This document shows, piece by piece, positions 25,690 to 42,059 of a stretch of 64,000 nt of DNA. Under the pieces are notes generated by a model. It was not told where the DNA came from, made no database searches, and worked only from the letters and a program-made list of their open reading frames with translations. A program made the translations under genes and the position numbers. Numbering within the stretch: position 1 is the first letter of the stretch; every line of letters starts with the position of its first letter. The stretch spans positions 1,364,001 to 1,428,000 of the forward strand of contig NW_026570225.1 in assembly GCF_019649055.1 (NCBI RefSeq), written 5' to 3'. Source of the stretch: Paramacrobiotus metropolitanus (lineage: Eukaryota; Tardigrada; Eutardigrada; Parachela; Macrobiotidae).

Positions 25690-28600
25690 ATGCAAGAACA
25701 GGCCGTAGACCACGTTACTTTGGAAAGAGCAGCCATGCAAGAAGGGACGAAAGCCACATCGCGTCCCAAAAGCCGTAAGTACTAGGGTAGCAAGGAAAAC
25801 CTCTGTTACTTGCGGAGCGCTACTTATGGAGAAGGAGAACCAGCTGCGTCATTTCTCAGTAGTGTTAGGGCTCTTCTTGTTAGGTTGTACTGGTTAATTA
25901 TCGGTTGCGCTTTATAAGGACAAACAAAGTTTCAGTTTGACTGGGTTTTCGCTATCAACTGGCACGCACCAACGCACGATTTTCCATTAATTTTCAGATC
26001 TTGTACAAGTGTTAAATAATGTATTAGAAGGTCTTTCGTATTATTGCGGGCCCCATGATTTCTTGTGACTATATTGCATCTTGTATTAGTGTCGCTTGAT
26101 GTGAATATAATTCACGTTTCGTTTACTTTGCATTTTGTAGAACGTTCTACGGTGTCCGATAAAAGCGGGCCCTCGGTTGGTTCATCCACGGAGAATTACC
26201 CGTTAGCAGCCACAAAGAAGCGAACGAAAGCGGTTCCTGGTAGAGCGACAACGGTCGTGGCCGCAGCGTCGTCTGCCCAACCGGGTATCACGAAGGTAGT
26301 TATTCCAGTCAAGGTTTTCCCGTCGTTAACTGTTGAGCGGAATCCGTTACACAGTGCTGCGGAGCAGCTCACCAGAGATGCGCCCGATGATTCCAGTGTG
26401 GTTGTACAGGATCCATCGCAGATACCAGTCCGCCGAGGCACGCGTATGCGTGCACAGACAGTATTTTATGGTTTCGAAGATGCCGCGATACCGCATTATG
26501 GTAGTCAGAAGAATCGGCCTAACCTCAAGCGACAACAGAACGTTGGTGCACCAGTACTATCTGCAGGAAAGCGGACCACGGCAAAAAGTCGCACTGGAGC
26601 CGTAGTGGAGTTGGATGATGCTGTCGTGCCCTCGAGTAACTTAAAATGTACTGCTCCGAGAACGACTGGGACTGTGGATGACGTTGGACTGAAATCATCA
26701 AAAGAGAAGTCAACGGCAAGAAAAGATTTTAAACGACGGATGAAGGCAGCTAAGTCCCGCGCGCACACGGTGACGGCAAGCAAAGTTGATATTGAATCGG
26801 ACGACGAGATTTTGGCTCATCATGCAAGAGTTGCACCGAATGCGACAGCGTACTTACCAAATCAGCTGCAGAAGGAAATACCCGTTATAACTTTGGAAGA
26901 TGAGCCGAATGAAACCACGGATGTTGCGAAAAAATTAGCGAGCGCCAGGCAAAAGCTCCCGACACAGGCGCTCCAGGTGGTAGTGCGGGATACTGCAATG
27001 TCTCGTACAAAACGACGGAAGCCGTCAGGTGATGTGACCGAAATAACTTCACCGACTTCGAAGAAGGGCAGACATTTTGTTTCTCCGGTCATCGCGGTTA
27101 CGGTAAATACCCCGCGTGCCACTACCAACGCTAGAAATGCAGCAAAAGGTAGAAAAGAACGGCAGCGTGCGATTACACTTGCCTGTGTACCGGACGAGCA
27201 TCTCAAATCAGGTAAACCATCACGAAAGTCAAAGAGAGGTGAACCATCGAAGAACCTCGTGGGACAGAAGCCGGATTTCCAGCAACCGATGAACAAAAAG
27301 CGGACAGAAGTCACTCGCCGGAATAAAGGTGCAGTGCAGACCGGTGTGGAAAAAGAACGGTTCGCTGAAGGAGAGAGCACTGGCATAGGTAACAACTGAT
27401 TTCAAAATGTCATAGGGTAAATTCAGTTTAGTCTTAATTTTAAAGAATATGATTGTGAACTGTGATCACAAAATCAGTAGTTATAAAGCTAACTTCAATA
27501 CTGTAATTAACGTAAGTCCTTGAAAAATAATAGTAATAAATAAAAATAATAATCAGATTTTGAGAATACTTATGGTTTCACTGGTGTCACGATTCAAAAA
27601 TTTTATATTGCAGCTGCCAGAATTAAGCTGCGCCAGCGATATGTGCCAGATTTCGCAGCTTTTTCGAAGAACATCGGTGCGATTCCAAGGCAAGTGAAAC
27701 GACCAGTGCGAAGAAAGGTGACACGGAAGCTGGATGCGGGATCGTTTGTTACTCACAAACCAACCCGAACAGCGCCCGTCATGCGTCTCACGATACAACG
27801 AAAGCCGGTGGAGATCAACAGCAGGCAAAAGAAACCTCGTAGCAGTGTGGAAATTGCACCCAAACTCATGCGGTTAAGCATGGAAGGCAGCGGGGGAATT
27901 CAACGTGACTCCTTCGGCTTTCTTAAGTGCAGTGTGAACCACGTTATCAAGAAAAAGTATCTCATTCTCGAAACTCTTGGTACGGGTACGTTTGGCAGCG
28001 TGATGAAGGTACGGGATGTTTTTTCTGGTCAGCGCGATGCATCCCCTCTGGCACTTAAGATTGTCCGCCAGGATTTCCATGAAGCTGCCATCGAAGAAGT
28101 TGAGATGCTGCAGCATGTGGGTAGCCTACAGGGAAAGGGAAAGGATTTATTTGTCCGCCTCTTCGATAACTTCGATTACCATGGCCATATATGTATGGTT
28201 TTTGAAGTTCTGGGAAAGAGTGTATATTCTGTTCTGGAGGAAAACAAATACCATCCATACAAGTTGAATCAGGTGCGGAATATCTCATACCAGCTGTGTG
28301 CAGCTGTGGCCTTTCTACACAGCAGGAAGATCGTGCATACGGACCTGAAGCCGGAAAATTTGCTGTTCTGCGATTCGACGCAAGCCCATTCTATGGAGGA
28401 CTACTTTGTGGAACGTGATGGACTCACCCAGCTCAAAGTGATGCGAGATACTCGGATTAAGCTCATCGACTTTGGTGCTGCCGTTACGATCAACAACGGC
28501 AAAGAACACAGAGGAATCGTCACTACACGGCATTATCGCCCACCAGAAGTTGTTCTGGGTGAGTTGCGGATATGTCGTATTTCGGCATATAAGCTCGATT

Positions 28601-29522
28601 TGTTTGTGCTGGGCATGACTAGAGGTTCAGTTATTTGCATACTCGTAGGCAAAAAATGGGTGTATCCGCTGGATGTGTGGAGCACTGGTTGTATAATGTT
28701 CGAGTTATACACTGGTGCTCCGTTATGCTCCACTGAAGATGATGCAGAGCATCTGGCAATTATGGAAAGGTATGTGTAAGAGAATAATTTCTTTTGTTTG
28801 CTGAAATTAAGTATATAGAAGCCACGCAGAGGTCAGTTTCAGCGTTTATTATGAAGTGTCGTATGGCTTACTGCTTGGAGAGTAAACAAAACCTTGTAAG
28901 AAGCCCGAGTTTGTCATTTCTGTCTTGTCGCTTAAATTATTGAAGATATGCTGTTTTGCGATGTGACCATCCTCTGCATGTGTAAACAGTTTGTCGGTCT
29001 TTGCAGAGCATTGGGCCCGTTGCCTAAATCCCTGACTGCAAACTCAAAATTGTATTCGTCCGGAAAACTCAAATGGAATCCCAGTAAAGAAAGCGAGGGA
29101 TACAAATACGTAAAAAACAATTGCAGGCCGTTAAATGTAAGTAAAATATTGCATATTGCTAACACATAGCGTATCCTTATCTGTAGGTCTTCAACATCTT
29201 CCACTGTGGATTTTCGAGCAGTAGTTAATTTAAAAGGTCTTTGGTGTGTGAAAATTCGCTTCAGCATTTTTAAAAGTTTGCATATGTAAGTGATATGCGT
29301 TTTCCATTAACATTTGTTAATTTTCATCTTTTTTAGGACCATGTGCGCGATGAGGACAAGAGTGATAGAGATGTGTGGAGTCTGTTTTATTTGATCGAGA
29401 GGATGCTGAAATATGTACCGTATGAACGCGTTGAGGCGTCCATTGCAGCCGGCGATAGTTTTTTCGAAGCAGTTGATCCGGATATCAGACATTGGTGCAA
29501 CATTCAGCATTTTGACATTTGA
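25690..29522 (+). CDS. LAMMER dual-specificity kinase (CLK/Doa-type)
   Basis: Nuclear kinase of the CDC-like family, which phosphorylates SR splicing factors. Exons: 25690-25774, 26141-27388, 27614-28558, 28649-28769, 29007-29136, 29337-29522, giving 904 residues in compatible phases. The first ~550 residues are basic, Ser/Thr/Lys-rich and probably disordered, longer than in typical CLKs. The kinase domain (from about residue 560) shows the glycine loop GTGTFGSVMKV, LALKIVR, catalytic HTDLKPENLLF, LIDFGAAV, RHYRPPEVVLG, DVWSTGCIMFELYTG and the family signature EHLAIMERALGPLP (EHLAMMER in the prototype). The 90-bp fourth intron is in frame and stop-free. The start Met lies in a small first exon; an earlier exon cannot be excluded. 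An AATAAA occurs near 29840. Confidence 0.93.
28559..28648 (+). other. In-frame, stop-free 90-bp intron within the kinase domain
   Basis: The sequence starts GTGAGT and ends GTAG, and its removal joins VVLG to KKWVYPLDVWS as in CLK kinases. Retention would insert 30 codons without a frameshift or stop, between the activation segment and kinase subdomain IX. Confidence 0.8.
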
Positions 29523-30275
29523 TTACTTAACTTTGGTATGGTTTTATTTACGGATACCAGATGTCCATAATCGGCGGTGTAAAAAGTTTTATTGATGCAT
29601 TCAGATTACTCGTAATGAGGATTTCGCTTAGTTTTTCTCATAATAAGGTCTGGACAGGTGATGTTTTATCTTGTTAAAAGTCAAAGAATTGTGTTCCGCT
29701 TGGCGTTTTTGTTGACATGGATTAGTCAAATGCACAGTTTACGGATTTTTTTATGAAGAATCCTTTATGGTTGATTTTCGCAATCAATGTATGAAATCTC
29801 TGTATTGAGCGTGTGCGAATGAAATGATGACTGAATACTGAATAAAGTTACACTTGCTCGTTAAGAAACACTACGTGATTGTGCACTGTCCGTATTAAAG
29901 ACTAGTAGACTTTCAAAAATCCCTTTTCGCTCCTCCAAGCCTTTTGTCCGCACTTTACAAAAGAAAGAAACCACATCTTCCACTTTCTTACTGACAAACC
30001 CCGCTGAAGGCCAATCAAAGTACTCAGCGAAGAATATGTTCTTCAATTAGAAATCCACATATCGAAAAGCAAACGTCAAACGGAAAATAAAACAGTAAAG
30101 TTAAGGCCACAATTGTAACGCAGTTACTAAAAGCTCAGGTCAAAATGTCCAAGAAAATACAACTAAAATCTCCAAAACTTTCTAAACAAAACTAATAAAA
30201 GAAAGCATAAAATAAGCGCTTTAGTCTGGTTCGCTTCTTGCCACGGTCAAGGAAAGGCGGTGAAGTCGACGCTAG
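29523..30275. other. Convergent 3' ends of the LAMMER kinase and S6 kinase
   Basis: About 750 bp between two stop codons of genes transcribed toward each other. It should hold both 3' UTRs. AATAAA-type signals occur near 29840 (plus) and within the A/T-rich stretch around 30090-30200. No coding exon was recognised. Confidence 0.5.
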
Positions 30276-35568
<5,293 letters not shown>

Positions 35569-35950
35569 TTTTCCAAGCGATGGTTCACCAACGAGGATTT
35601 CCAGCGGGTGAGCAGACCGCGCGCGACGGTTTCGGCCGCAAAACCACACAAACGATCTATTAAATAACCTGCAAAATCACATTCTTTTGCAAATGAAAAA
35701 AGGAAAGATGCTTTGAATTTGATGTCCTGCTAGCGGGAGACCAACGATAAATTTTATTGCAAGGCAGTAAGGCACAAAACTAGCAAACGGGAAATCGGAA
35801 ACCTTGTGATCAAACATTCGGAACTGCTGTACTGATTGTAAGCGAAGCAAACACTACGTACGTGCATGGCAAAATTTTTAAGGACGCTTCTTTGGCTTGC
35901 GGATGTCGCCAACCGTCTAAAAACGCGTTTTATGTACTAACTGTAGGTGT

Positions 35951-38135
35951 ACTATAGTACCAAAAAATTATATGTAAAAGGCTCCTGCTTGTAGCGGACG
36001 TCATCACGCGTCCTAAGGCTGAGCGCACGTATCCGCGTATGCGTGCATGTTATGCATGAAGACTTAGCGACTTTTTAAAACTGAAGCAATTCCAGTCCAT
36101 TCTGCTTTCACAACATAACTGGAATCTAGAATATTCCGGCACCAGAAGTGAACTTGCATAGTTATGTGCCATAAGAAAATGAAAAAGCAATTACAACTGC
36201 TATTAGCTCTTGATATAATTAACAAAAGTGAACGTTTTTTCCTAGTCTTGCAATATTATTAAAACAAACAGAAGGCCACTGAAAAGCAATTCAATTCTTT
36301 TTCTTCAGACAAATACATTCGGGTACCACAATCTCTGTTGAGCTCATCGTGGGTTTTTGCAAACTGCCTCAAGGCCACAAAATCTCAAGATAATATCATG
36401 TTCTTGGAATAATTTGAAAAAAAAAACTTTCAAGACGCAAGACCCATGGGTCGCGTCTAGTTCTAAAAAATCCAATAAGTTCTATACATGGCTGTTCTTT
36501 AACTGCAAGTCAATCTACAGACCAAAGTGTAGACATTTTAATCAAAGCGTACCCCATAGTTTATCCCATAGTGAACTACATAGTTGAGCCCGCAGTTTAT
36601 CCCGCAGTAAACCACACAGTTAACCGCACAGTTTGTCCAGCAGTAAACCCCACAGTGTATTCCGGAGTTCTTTGCTTAACGTTTTCACGTGCAAGTCAAT
36701 CCGGAGTCAATCCGGAGTAAACAATACAATACGTTCCACATAACATCTCAAATTTTTCATTTTATTTTGCAATATTTTTGTAGCAATATTTTTTGCAGTA
36801 TTTTTTAAAACACTACTTTTTTCAAAAAAGATTTATAATAAAGTAGTTTTAAAACAATGATGATTTATTCACAATCACTTCTGCCAAGTGCCAGGTATTT
36901 GCACAACAACTGTAAGCAATTCGTAAACGCTATTATTATGAACACTGGCAGGCATTTAAAGTAAATTTCTATGTTTTAGCGAAGCTCCGGCATGTTTGTT
37001 CCGGTAGTTCCGTCAAAAAAATCGAATCTACAGCTATGTGCCTAGTCATAAAAGTACTTGATTTATGATGTTTCGTTAATGTTTTGATCCCAATAGTAAT
37101 TCAAAACTGTTTGCAGATATAAGTTTTATTGAAGTTTGTGTTTATAAAAAATTATATTGAATACTAAATGCAATAATTCAACTGTTGTGAGGTCACTTAT
37201 GCATTTATTTAACATTGCATATCACAGATCAAAAGTGCAAACGCGAGTCGGCAACTCCATATAAACTTTAGTAGTTGTTTTGTTTGTAAAACTGCAAAAC
37301 CGAGTATCCCTCTGAGGCTGCAAAATATTGCAAAATACAATAAAAAAAATTTGAGATGTTATGGAATATATTGTATTGTTTACTACAGATTGAATTGCAC
37401 GCGAAAACGATACCCGAAGAACTCCGGAATACACTGTGGGGTTAACTGTTGGAAGAACTGTGCGGTTAACTGTGTGGTTTACTGCGGGATAAACTGTGGG
37501 ATCAACTAGTAGTTCACTATGGGATGAACTATGCTGTACGCTGTGACTTAAATGTACTCATACATTTTGGCCTGTAGATTGCCTTACCGTTAAAAAACAG
37601 CCATGTCTAGAATTTATTGGAATTTGTAGAATAAGCGGCCAATGGATCTTGCCTTTTGAAAGTTTTCTTAAAATTATTCCAAGAACGTGATATTATACTG
37701 AGTTTTTTGTTATCTTGAGGCAACTTGCAAAAACCCACGATGAGCTCGCAAAACTGTGGTACGCGAATGTATTCGTCTGATTAAGAAGAATTGAATTGAT
37801 GTTCAGTGATATCCTGTTTGTTCTAGTAATGTTTCAGGGCGAAGAAAACATGTTCACTTTTGTTAATTATATCATGAGCTAATAGCAGTTGTAATTGCTT
37901 TTATGGCACATAGCTGTGCGAGTTCACTTCTGGTGCCAGAATATTCTAGATTCCAGTTATGTTGTTGTGAAAGCAGAATGGAATGGAATTGTTTCAGTTT
38001 TAAAAAGTCGCTAAGTCTTCATACGTGTGCATAACATGCACGCATACGCGGATACGTGCGCTCAGCCTTAGGACGCGTGATGACGTCCGCTACAAGCAGG
38101 AGCCTTTTACATATAATTTTTTGGTGTACTATAGT
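35951..38135. mobile_element. 2.2-kb long-inverted-repeat element
   Basis: Left arm about 35951-36775 and right arm about 37320-38135 are near-complementary over roughly 800 bp, with a central unpaired region of about 540 bp. The ends read ACTATAGTAC-CAAAAAATTATA on the left and the complement on the right. Part of each arm consists of degenerate short repeats around CAGTTTATCCC/CAGTAAACC (36540-36720 and 37380-37560). No transposase frame is visible. This is best explained as a non-autonomous foldback transposon. It lies upstream of the S6K start codon, about 380 bp away. Confidence 0.88.
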
Positions 38136-38857
38136 AGGGTAGTATAGCACAATATACAAGGAATCATGAGTCATTGCTGGTAACGAGCCGAGCGTAATGA
38201 TTCAGCACTCACTGCTGTCACGCATGGAGATCCGCTGTGCGGAAATCGGGGAACGAAGCCGGTAAGCCCCTCACAACAAATAATTCTTTTAATTATTCTT
38301 AATAATTCTTAATAATTCACATTAAATAATTCTTAATTTTCTTAGGCTAAAAGATATTACTGTACTAGTAACCAAAATCTAATCCACTAAACATTCCCTC
38401 TAGGGACGGCCTCGGGAGGGTGTCTGCAATACATTTACTTAACTATTACTTTTAAAATAATGAAACCTTTTTTTGAAAGGAAGGCGCCGGGTCAACAGCA
38501 GTGCAAGCAAGGCATAACATTACTTACTAGTGTATAGGAGCGCAGTATAATCAACCGCTCGCAAATGATGACCGCACGCTTCAAAAAGGAAAGCAAACAA
38601 AGCTGTCGCCCAGCCGAACTGCACATCTGCGCGGTCGGTTACGTGCACTCTGCGCGTCTGCGCGACTGTCCGCTGCCCAGCACTGCTGTAGTGGCACCCG
38701 CACTGGGCGGCACCTTGAGCGATGCCGTCCCAGCGGCCAGCGCCCATCCGCAGTCCATATTGCACACAGCAATTTGGCTGTGCGGCAGCAATGTTTACCT
38801 ACTTCGTTAAGGATTGGAGCGTACATGTGAGTGTTGTTTAAAGAGGGCAGAGAGAGC
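38136..38857. other. Spacer between inverted-repeat elements
   Basis: This stretch contains a GC-rich patch (38560-38780) with overlapping frames on both strands, none with a recognisable domain. GATTCAGCACTCACT near 38203 recurs near 39217 inside the next element. It could be ancestral promoter DNA or a further degraded mobile-element piece. Confidence 0.4.
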
Positions 38858-38926
38858 GCTGCAGTATGGCGGGCCGTTTGGGTCAGGTTGATCAAATTCT
38901 GATGCATCAAAACACGAAACATCAAA

Positions 38927-39135
38927 TCTCTGGTGATCAATTTCTGAAACATCAATTTCATGAAACACAAACATCAAAACTTCAGTGATCAATTTCTGAA
39001 ACATCAATTTCATGAACCACAAACATCAAAACTTTAGCGATCAATTTCTAAAACATCAGTTACAAAAACATCAAATCTTTGGTGATCAATTTCTAAAACA
39101 TCAATAACACAAACACAAACATCAATTACACGATG
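38927..39135 (+). repeat. Degenerate ~60-bp tandem repeats
   Basis: About four copies of a unit with GGTGATCAATTTCTGAAACA followed by CATCAATTTCATGAA-type sequence. Related sequence in inverse orientation occurs at 40420-40565, so these form the subterminal part of the surrounding inverted-repeat element. Confidence 0.75.
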
Positions 39136-39221
39136 ATCGATTTCGCGTGCACCGAAAGAACGACTAGAGATTACGTGTCGAGTTCAATACGTTCAACTCA
39201 CCATAATGCTGAGTCATTCAG

Positions 39222-39812
39222 ATTCAGCACTCACTATAACTATGGCGTACCAAACGGGCCAGAGTTTATCCAGACAAATGCTAATGACAAATGCTTTTTC
39301 AACATTAAACAAATGCTACTGACAAATGCTTTTCACTACCAGACAAATGCTTTTAGAAAAAAACTTTAACAGACAAATGCTACTGACAAACGTTTTTTTC
39401 GCTATCAAACAAATGCTTTTAGAAAAAACTTTAACAGACAAATGCTACTGACAAATGTTTTTTTACTATCAAACAAATGCTACTGACAAATGCTTTACAC
39501 TACCACCGCAAATCTGATTGCGGACTTCGAAACTATTTCACATTTGAAAATTCCAATTCCACTCTTCCAGTTACAGGGAATTTATTGGACATCACTGTAG
39601 TTTGGTGGGATTGGTCTGAAACCATTTGTTTGATAGTGAAAAAAACATTTGTTAGTAGCATTTGTCTGTTAAAGTTTTTTCTAAAAGCATTTGTCTGGTA
39701 GGGAAAAGCATTTGTCAGTAGCATTTGTTTAATGTTGAAAAAGCATTTGTCGTTAGCATTTGTCTGGATAAACTCTGGCCCACTTGGTACGCCATATATA
39801 ACGCTGAGTGCT
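39222..39812. mobile_element. Nested foldback element built of ACAAATGCT repeats
   Basis: The arms start TGGCGTACCAAACGGGCC (39243) and end with a near-complement at 39777-39794. Imperfect complementarity extends outward to AGCACTCA (about 39222) and TGAGTGCT (about 39812). Each arm carries multiple copies of ACAAATGCTACTGACAAATG or its complement. The core is flanked by TA dinucleotides. It is nested inside the larger composite element. Confidence 0.8.
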
Positions 39813-39994
39813 TTGCGTTTCAGTTTTTGTGAATTTTTGTAAACACGTGTTTTTTTGGGACTTTCTGGGCAAAATTTGGTTTTCTGGCATTTTTTAGGTC
39901 TGTTGGCATTTTTTTAGTTTGGTAAATGAAAAAAATGGATGGCACCAAGGAGCAGCGGCAGTATTATATTATTCGCCGAAAATCAGACCTTTAG

Positions 39995-40180
39995 CATATC
40001 AGCCGCAATCAGAAACATATTATGGAAACTTTTTATCAGCGCAAGCGCAAACTTGATTACCCGGATGTCCAGCGTATTGGGGAGCTTATTGGCGAAGCTG
40101 TTAGAGACGGAGAGAACAAAATCCAAATTTGGTTAAAAAATCGACGAGCGGCAGAGAAAAAAAGAACCAACGGGAGCTGT
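39995..40180 (+). pseudogene. Homeobox-like fragment inside the inverted-repeat element
   Basis: After an in-frame stop at 39992 the plus strand encodes a homeodomain-like stretch: QKHIMETFYQRKRKLDYPDV (helix 1 region), then RIGELIGEAV, and a helix 3 IQIWLKNRRAAEKKR resembling the W-F-x-N-R-R recognition helix. About 55 residues are covered. Another frame just upstream (from 39929) reads KEQRQYYIIRRKS, suggesting a frameshift or splice remnant of the N-terminal arm. No complete gene surrounds it, and it lies between two halves of a mobile element. It may be a captured gene piece, or one exon of an unrecognised gene. Confidence 0.55.
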
Positions 40181-40808
40181 ATGGCTGCTCACAAGGGAAG
40201 TTCTTTTGCATCCCACGTCTGTATTTGTCCACGATTTGTACCAACGGCCACCAGGTTTCCTCTTTCTGACCAAACACACAAACGTTAAAAAAATTAAAAC
40301 TAAATCCCAGCTTAAATATGAAATTCCACGAAGATGCACTGTAACTAAAAGGGTTTAATTGGAATCCTTCAAACCCCAACAATTTTCTAAGTTCAAAAAA
40401 TAGTACTAGTATTTCATGTTTTGGAAATTGATCATCGATGATTTGGTGCTTCGTGAATTTGATGTTCTTGAAATTGATCACCATTGATTTGATGTTTTTG
40501 CACTTGATGTTTTAGAAATTGATCACTTAAGTTTTGATGTTTGTGGTTCGTGCATTTGATGTTTTAATCTGACCCAAACGGCCCGCCATACTGCAGTGCT
40601 ATCTTAGAGTGCAAGCGTAGTACAACGTTACAAACCAACTGTTAAAAATTACATCCCGTGTACACTGTCCATTTTCGCATGAAGGGCAAGACCAGAGAGC
40701 GTGATTACTGCGAAAACTGCTGGAATTTTTATAAAAACTAGTGAATTCTTTCAGTCTAGCGAACATTTAAGGACAAAACGCAAGATAGAACTGCGAGAAG
40801 GGTTATGC

Positions 40809-41661
40809 TAGGGCCACACTTCAAGTGCGAAGGCCTTCGCACAGTGCGAAGACGAAAACTGCTAATAAGTGTGAACGCAAAATGTTCTAAGGGATCCTTC
40901 GCATCGAACAAAAAGTATGAGCGCCTTTCGCACTTTTTTCTTAAAACGAGTGCGAAGAGCGTCTTCGCACCGTTTTTGGTGGGAGGGGATTTTCTTCCTC
41001 CTTCGCACAAGTGCGAAGGAATTGACCAATACCGAGCAACCGGATATGACTGTGATTATTTCTAATACAGACAAAAAGCATATTAATTGTATTTGTGCAA
41101 ATGGTTATTACGTAGCATCAACAATAAAAGGTCATGCTTGCCAAAACCATAATACGGTTTCATCCGGGTGCACGAAAATGCCGCTGATTGTGAGGATCGT
41201 TTGACGCAGATCTTTCATAAATATGGCAAACTCTCCATTTATGATCCGATTAATATAAATGTCTCGCACATGAAATTTTCGTGAAGATTTTTTGGCGAAA
41301 TGGCGCGAGATCAAAACGCCAGACAGCAGAATGGTCAACAACAAACGTTTCTTAGGCAGAATGTTTGGGCGCATCCTGATTATATTCAAGATTTTGGCCG
41401 GTTATAAATTGACTGTAAAATGCTGTAGTTCTCGACCTTAATCCCGTTAATTTTGCGCTCTTGGTCTTCTCAAGTGGGAGCTAATCAAAATTCTTTTAGA
41501 AGTTCGATGAAGTGTGAGTGCTCACGTTCTAAGCAAATTTTGTTCAAACTTTTTCTTCGGTTCGCACCTCTCGCACTTTTTGTTGCGAAGAAAAGCTTCG
41601 AACTGTGCGAAGGGAAAAAGTTCGATGAAATTTGCATCGCACTTGAAGTGTGGCCCTAGTA
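40809..41661. mobile_element. TIR element with GGGCCACACTTCAAGTGCGA termini
   Basis: The sequence begins TAGGGCCACACTTCAAGTGC near 40809 and ends with its complement near 41660; both ends abut TA. Subterminal DNA on both sides is rich in CTTCGCAC/GTGCGAAG palindromic words. The length is about 850 bp. A minus-strand frame inside (41132-41389) carries a weak transposase-like trace (described separately). It is probably a non-autonomous or internally deleted DNA transposon. Confidence 0.85.
41132..41389 (-). pseudogene. Possible PIF/Harbinger-like transposase N-terminal remnant
   Basis: The product contains HVRDIYINRIINGEFAIFMK followed by DLRQ, resembling from memory the N-terminal region of Harbinger nucleases (W-V-R-D-x-x-x-x-R-x-x-G-E-F..L..E-M-R). 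No DDE catalytic region follows. It lies wholly inside the GGGCCACACTT-ended TIR element, which supports a decayed transposase origin. The family call is tentative. Confidence 0.4.
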
Positions 41662-42059
41662 TTAGACTTCGCGTATAAACGCGAAGCCGGCGCATGTTTT
41701 CCCTGTGAGATCTGCCAGAAATCCTACAAAATAAGTTTTATTTTTCAAAGGTCCCCTTCGATTTTTTAAATGGTTTTGAATGGTTTTAATGTTGCGCACT
41801 AGGACAACTCGCTCTATCTCTTGTTTTAACAGAGTACTACACAAAATGTGTGTCACTGTTCACTACACAATTTTTTGGCCGTGGTTCCATTAAAAATTTT
41901 CTATCTGCTCTTGATTCTAAAAAACTCTTGTAATTACGTACTGCATTGGTTTAATTTTGTGGTAATGACCATACTTGTGGATTGCAAGTGCCTCGAGGGT
42001 TTGTCTGCTCAAATTACAATCTCAGTGAATAAACTACAGATGCTAAACTGGGAAAAGGA

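Larger units (their letters stand above)
38858..40600. mobile_element. Composite inverted-repeat element with internal satellite
   Basis: The termini match as inverted repeats: CTGCAGTATGGCGGGCCGTT begins near 38859 and its complement ends near 40596, extending into GGGTCAG. Inside each end are degenerate repeats built on ATCAATTTC..AAACATCAAA and GGTGATCAATTTCT (about 38890-39135 and, complementary, 40420-40565). A second foldback unit is nested at about 39222-39812, and a homeobox-like fragment at about 39995-40180. There is no transposase. The structure suggests repeated insertion of foldback elements into one another. Confidence 0.82.

Noticed and set aside
26862-27395. 177-codon minus-strand open frame
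   Set aside because: Antisense to the long basic exon of the LAMMER kinase; Ser/Phe-rich product typical of a shadow of Lys/Glu codons.
35569-35649. Possible p85-like N-terminal extension of S6 kinase
   Set aside because: The frame stays open upstream of MAGVFD but begins with GTG and no ATG is present, so it is probably 5' UTR.
38520-38810. GC-rich overlapping open frames on both strands (81 and 129 codons)
   Set aside because: Frames overlap on opposite strands, no domain or splice context is seen, and base composition alone explains the lack of stops.
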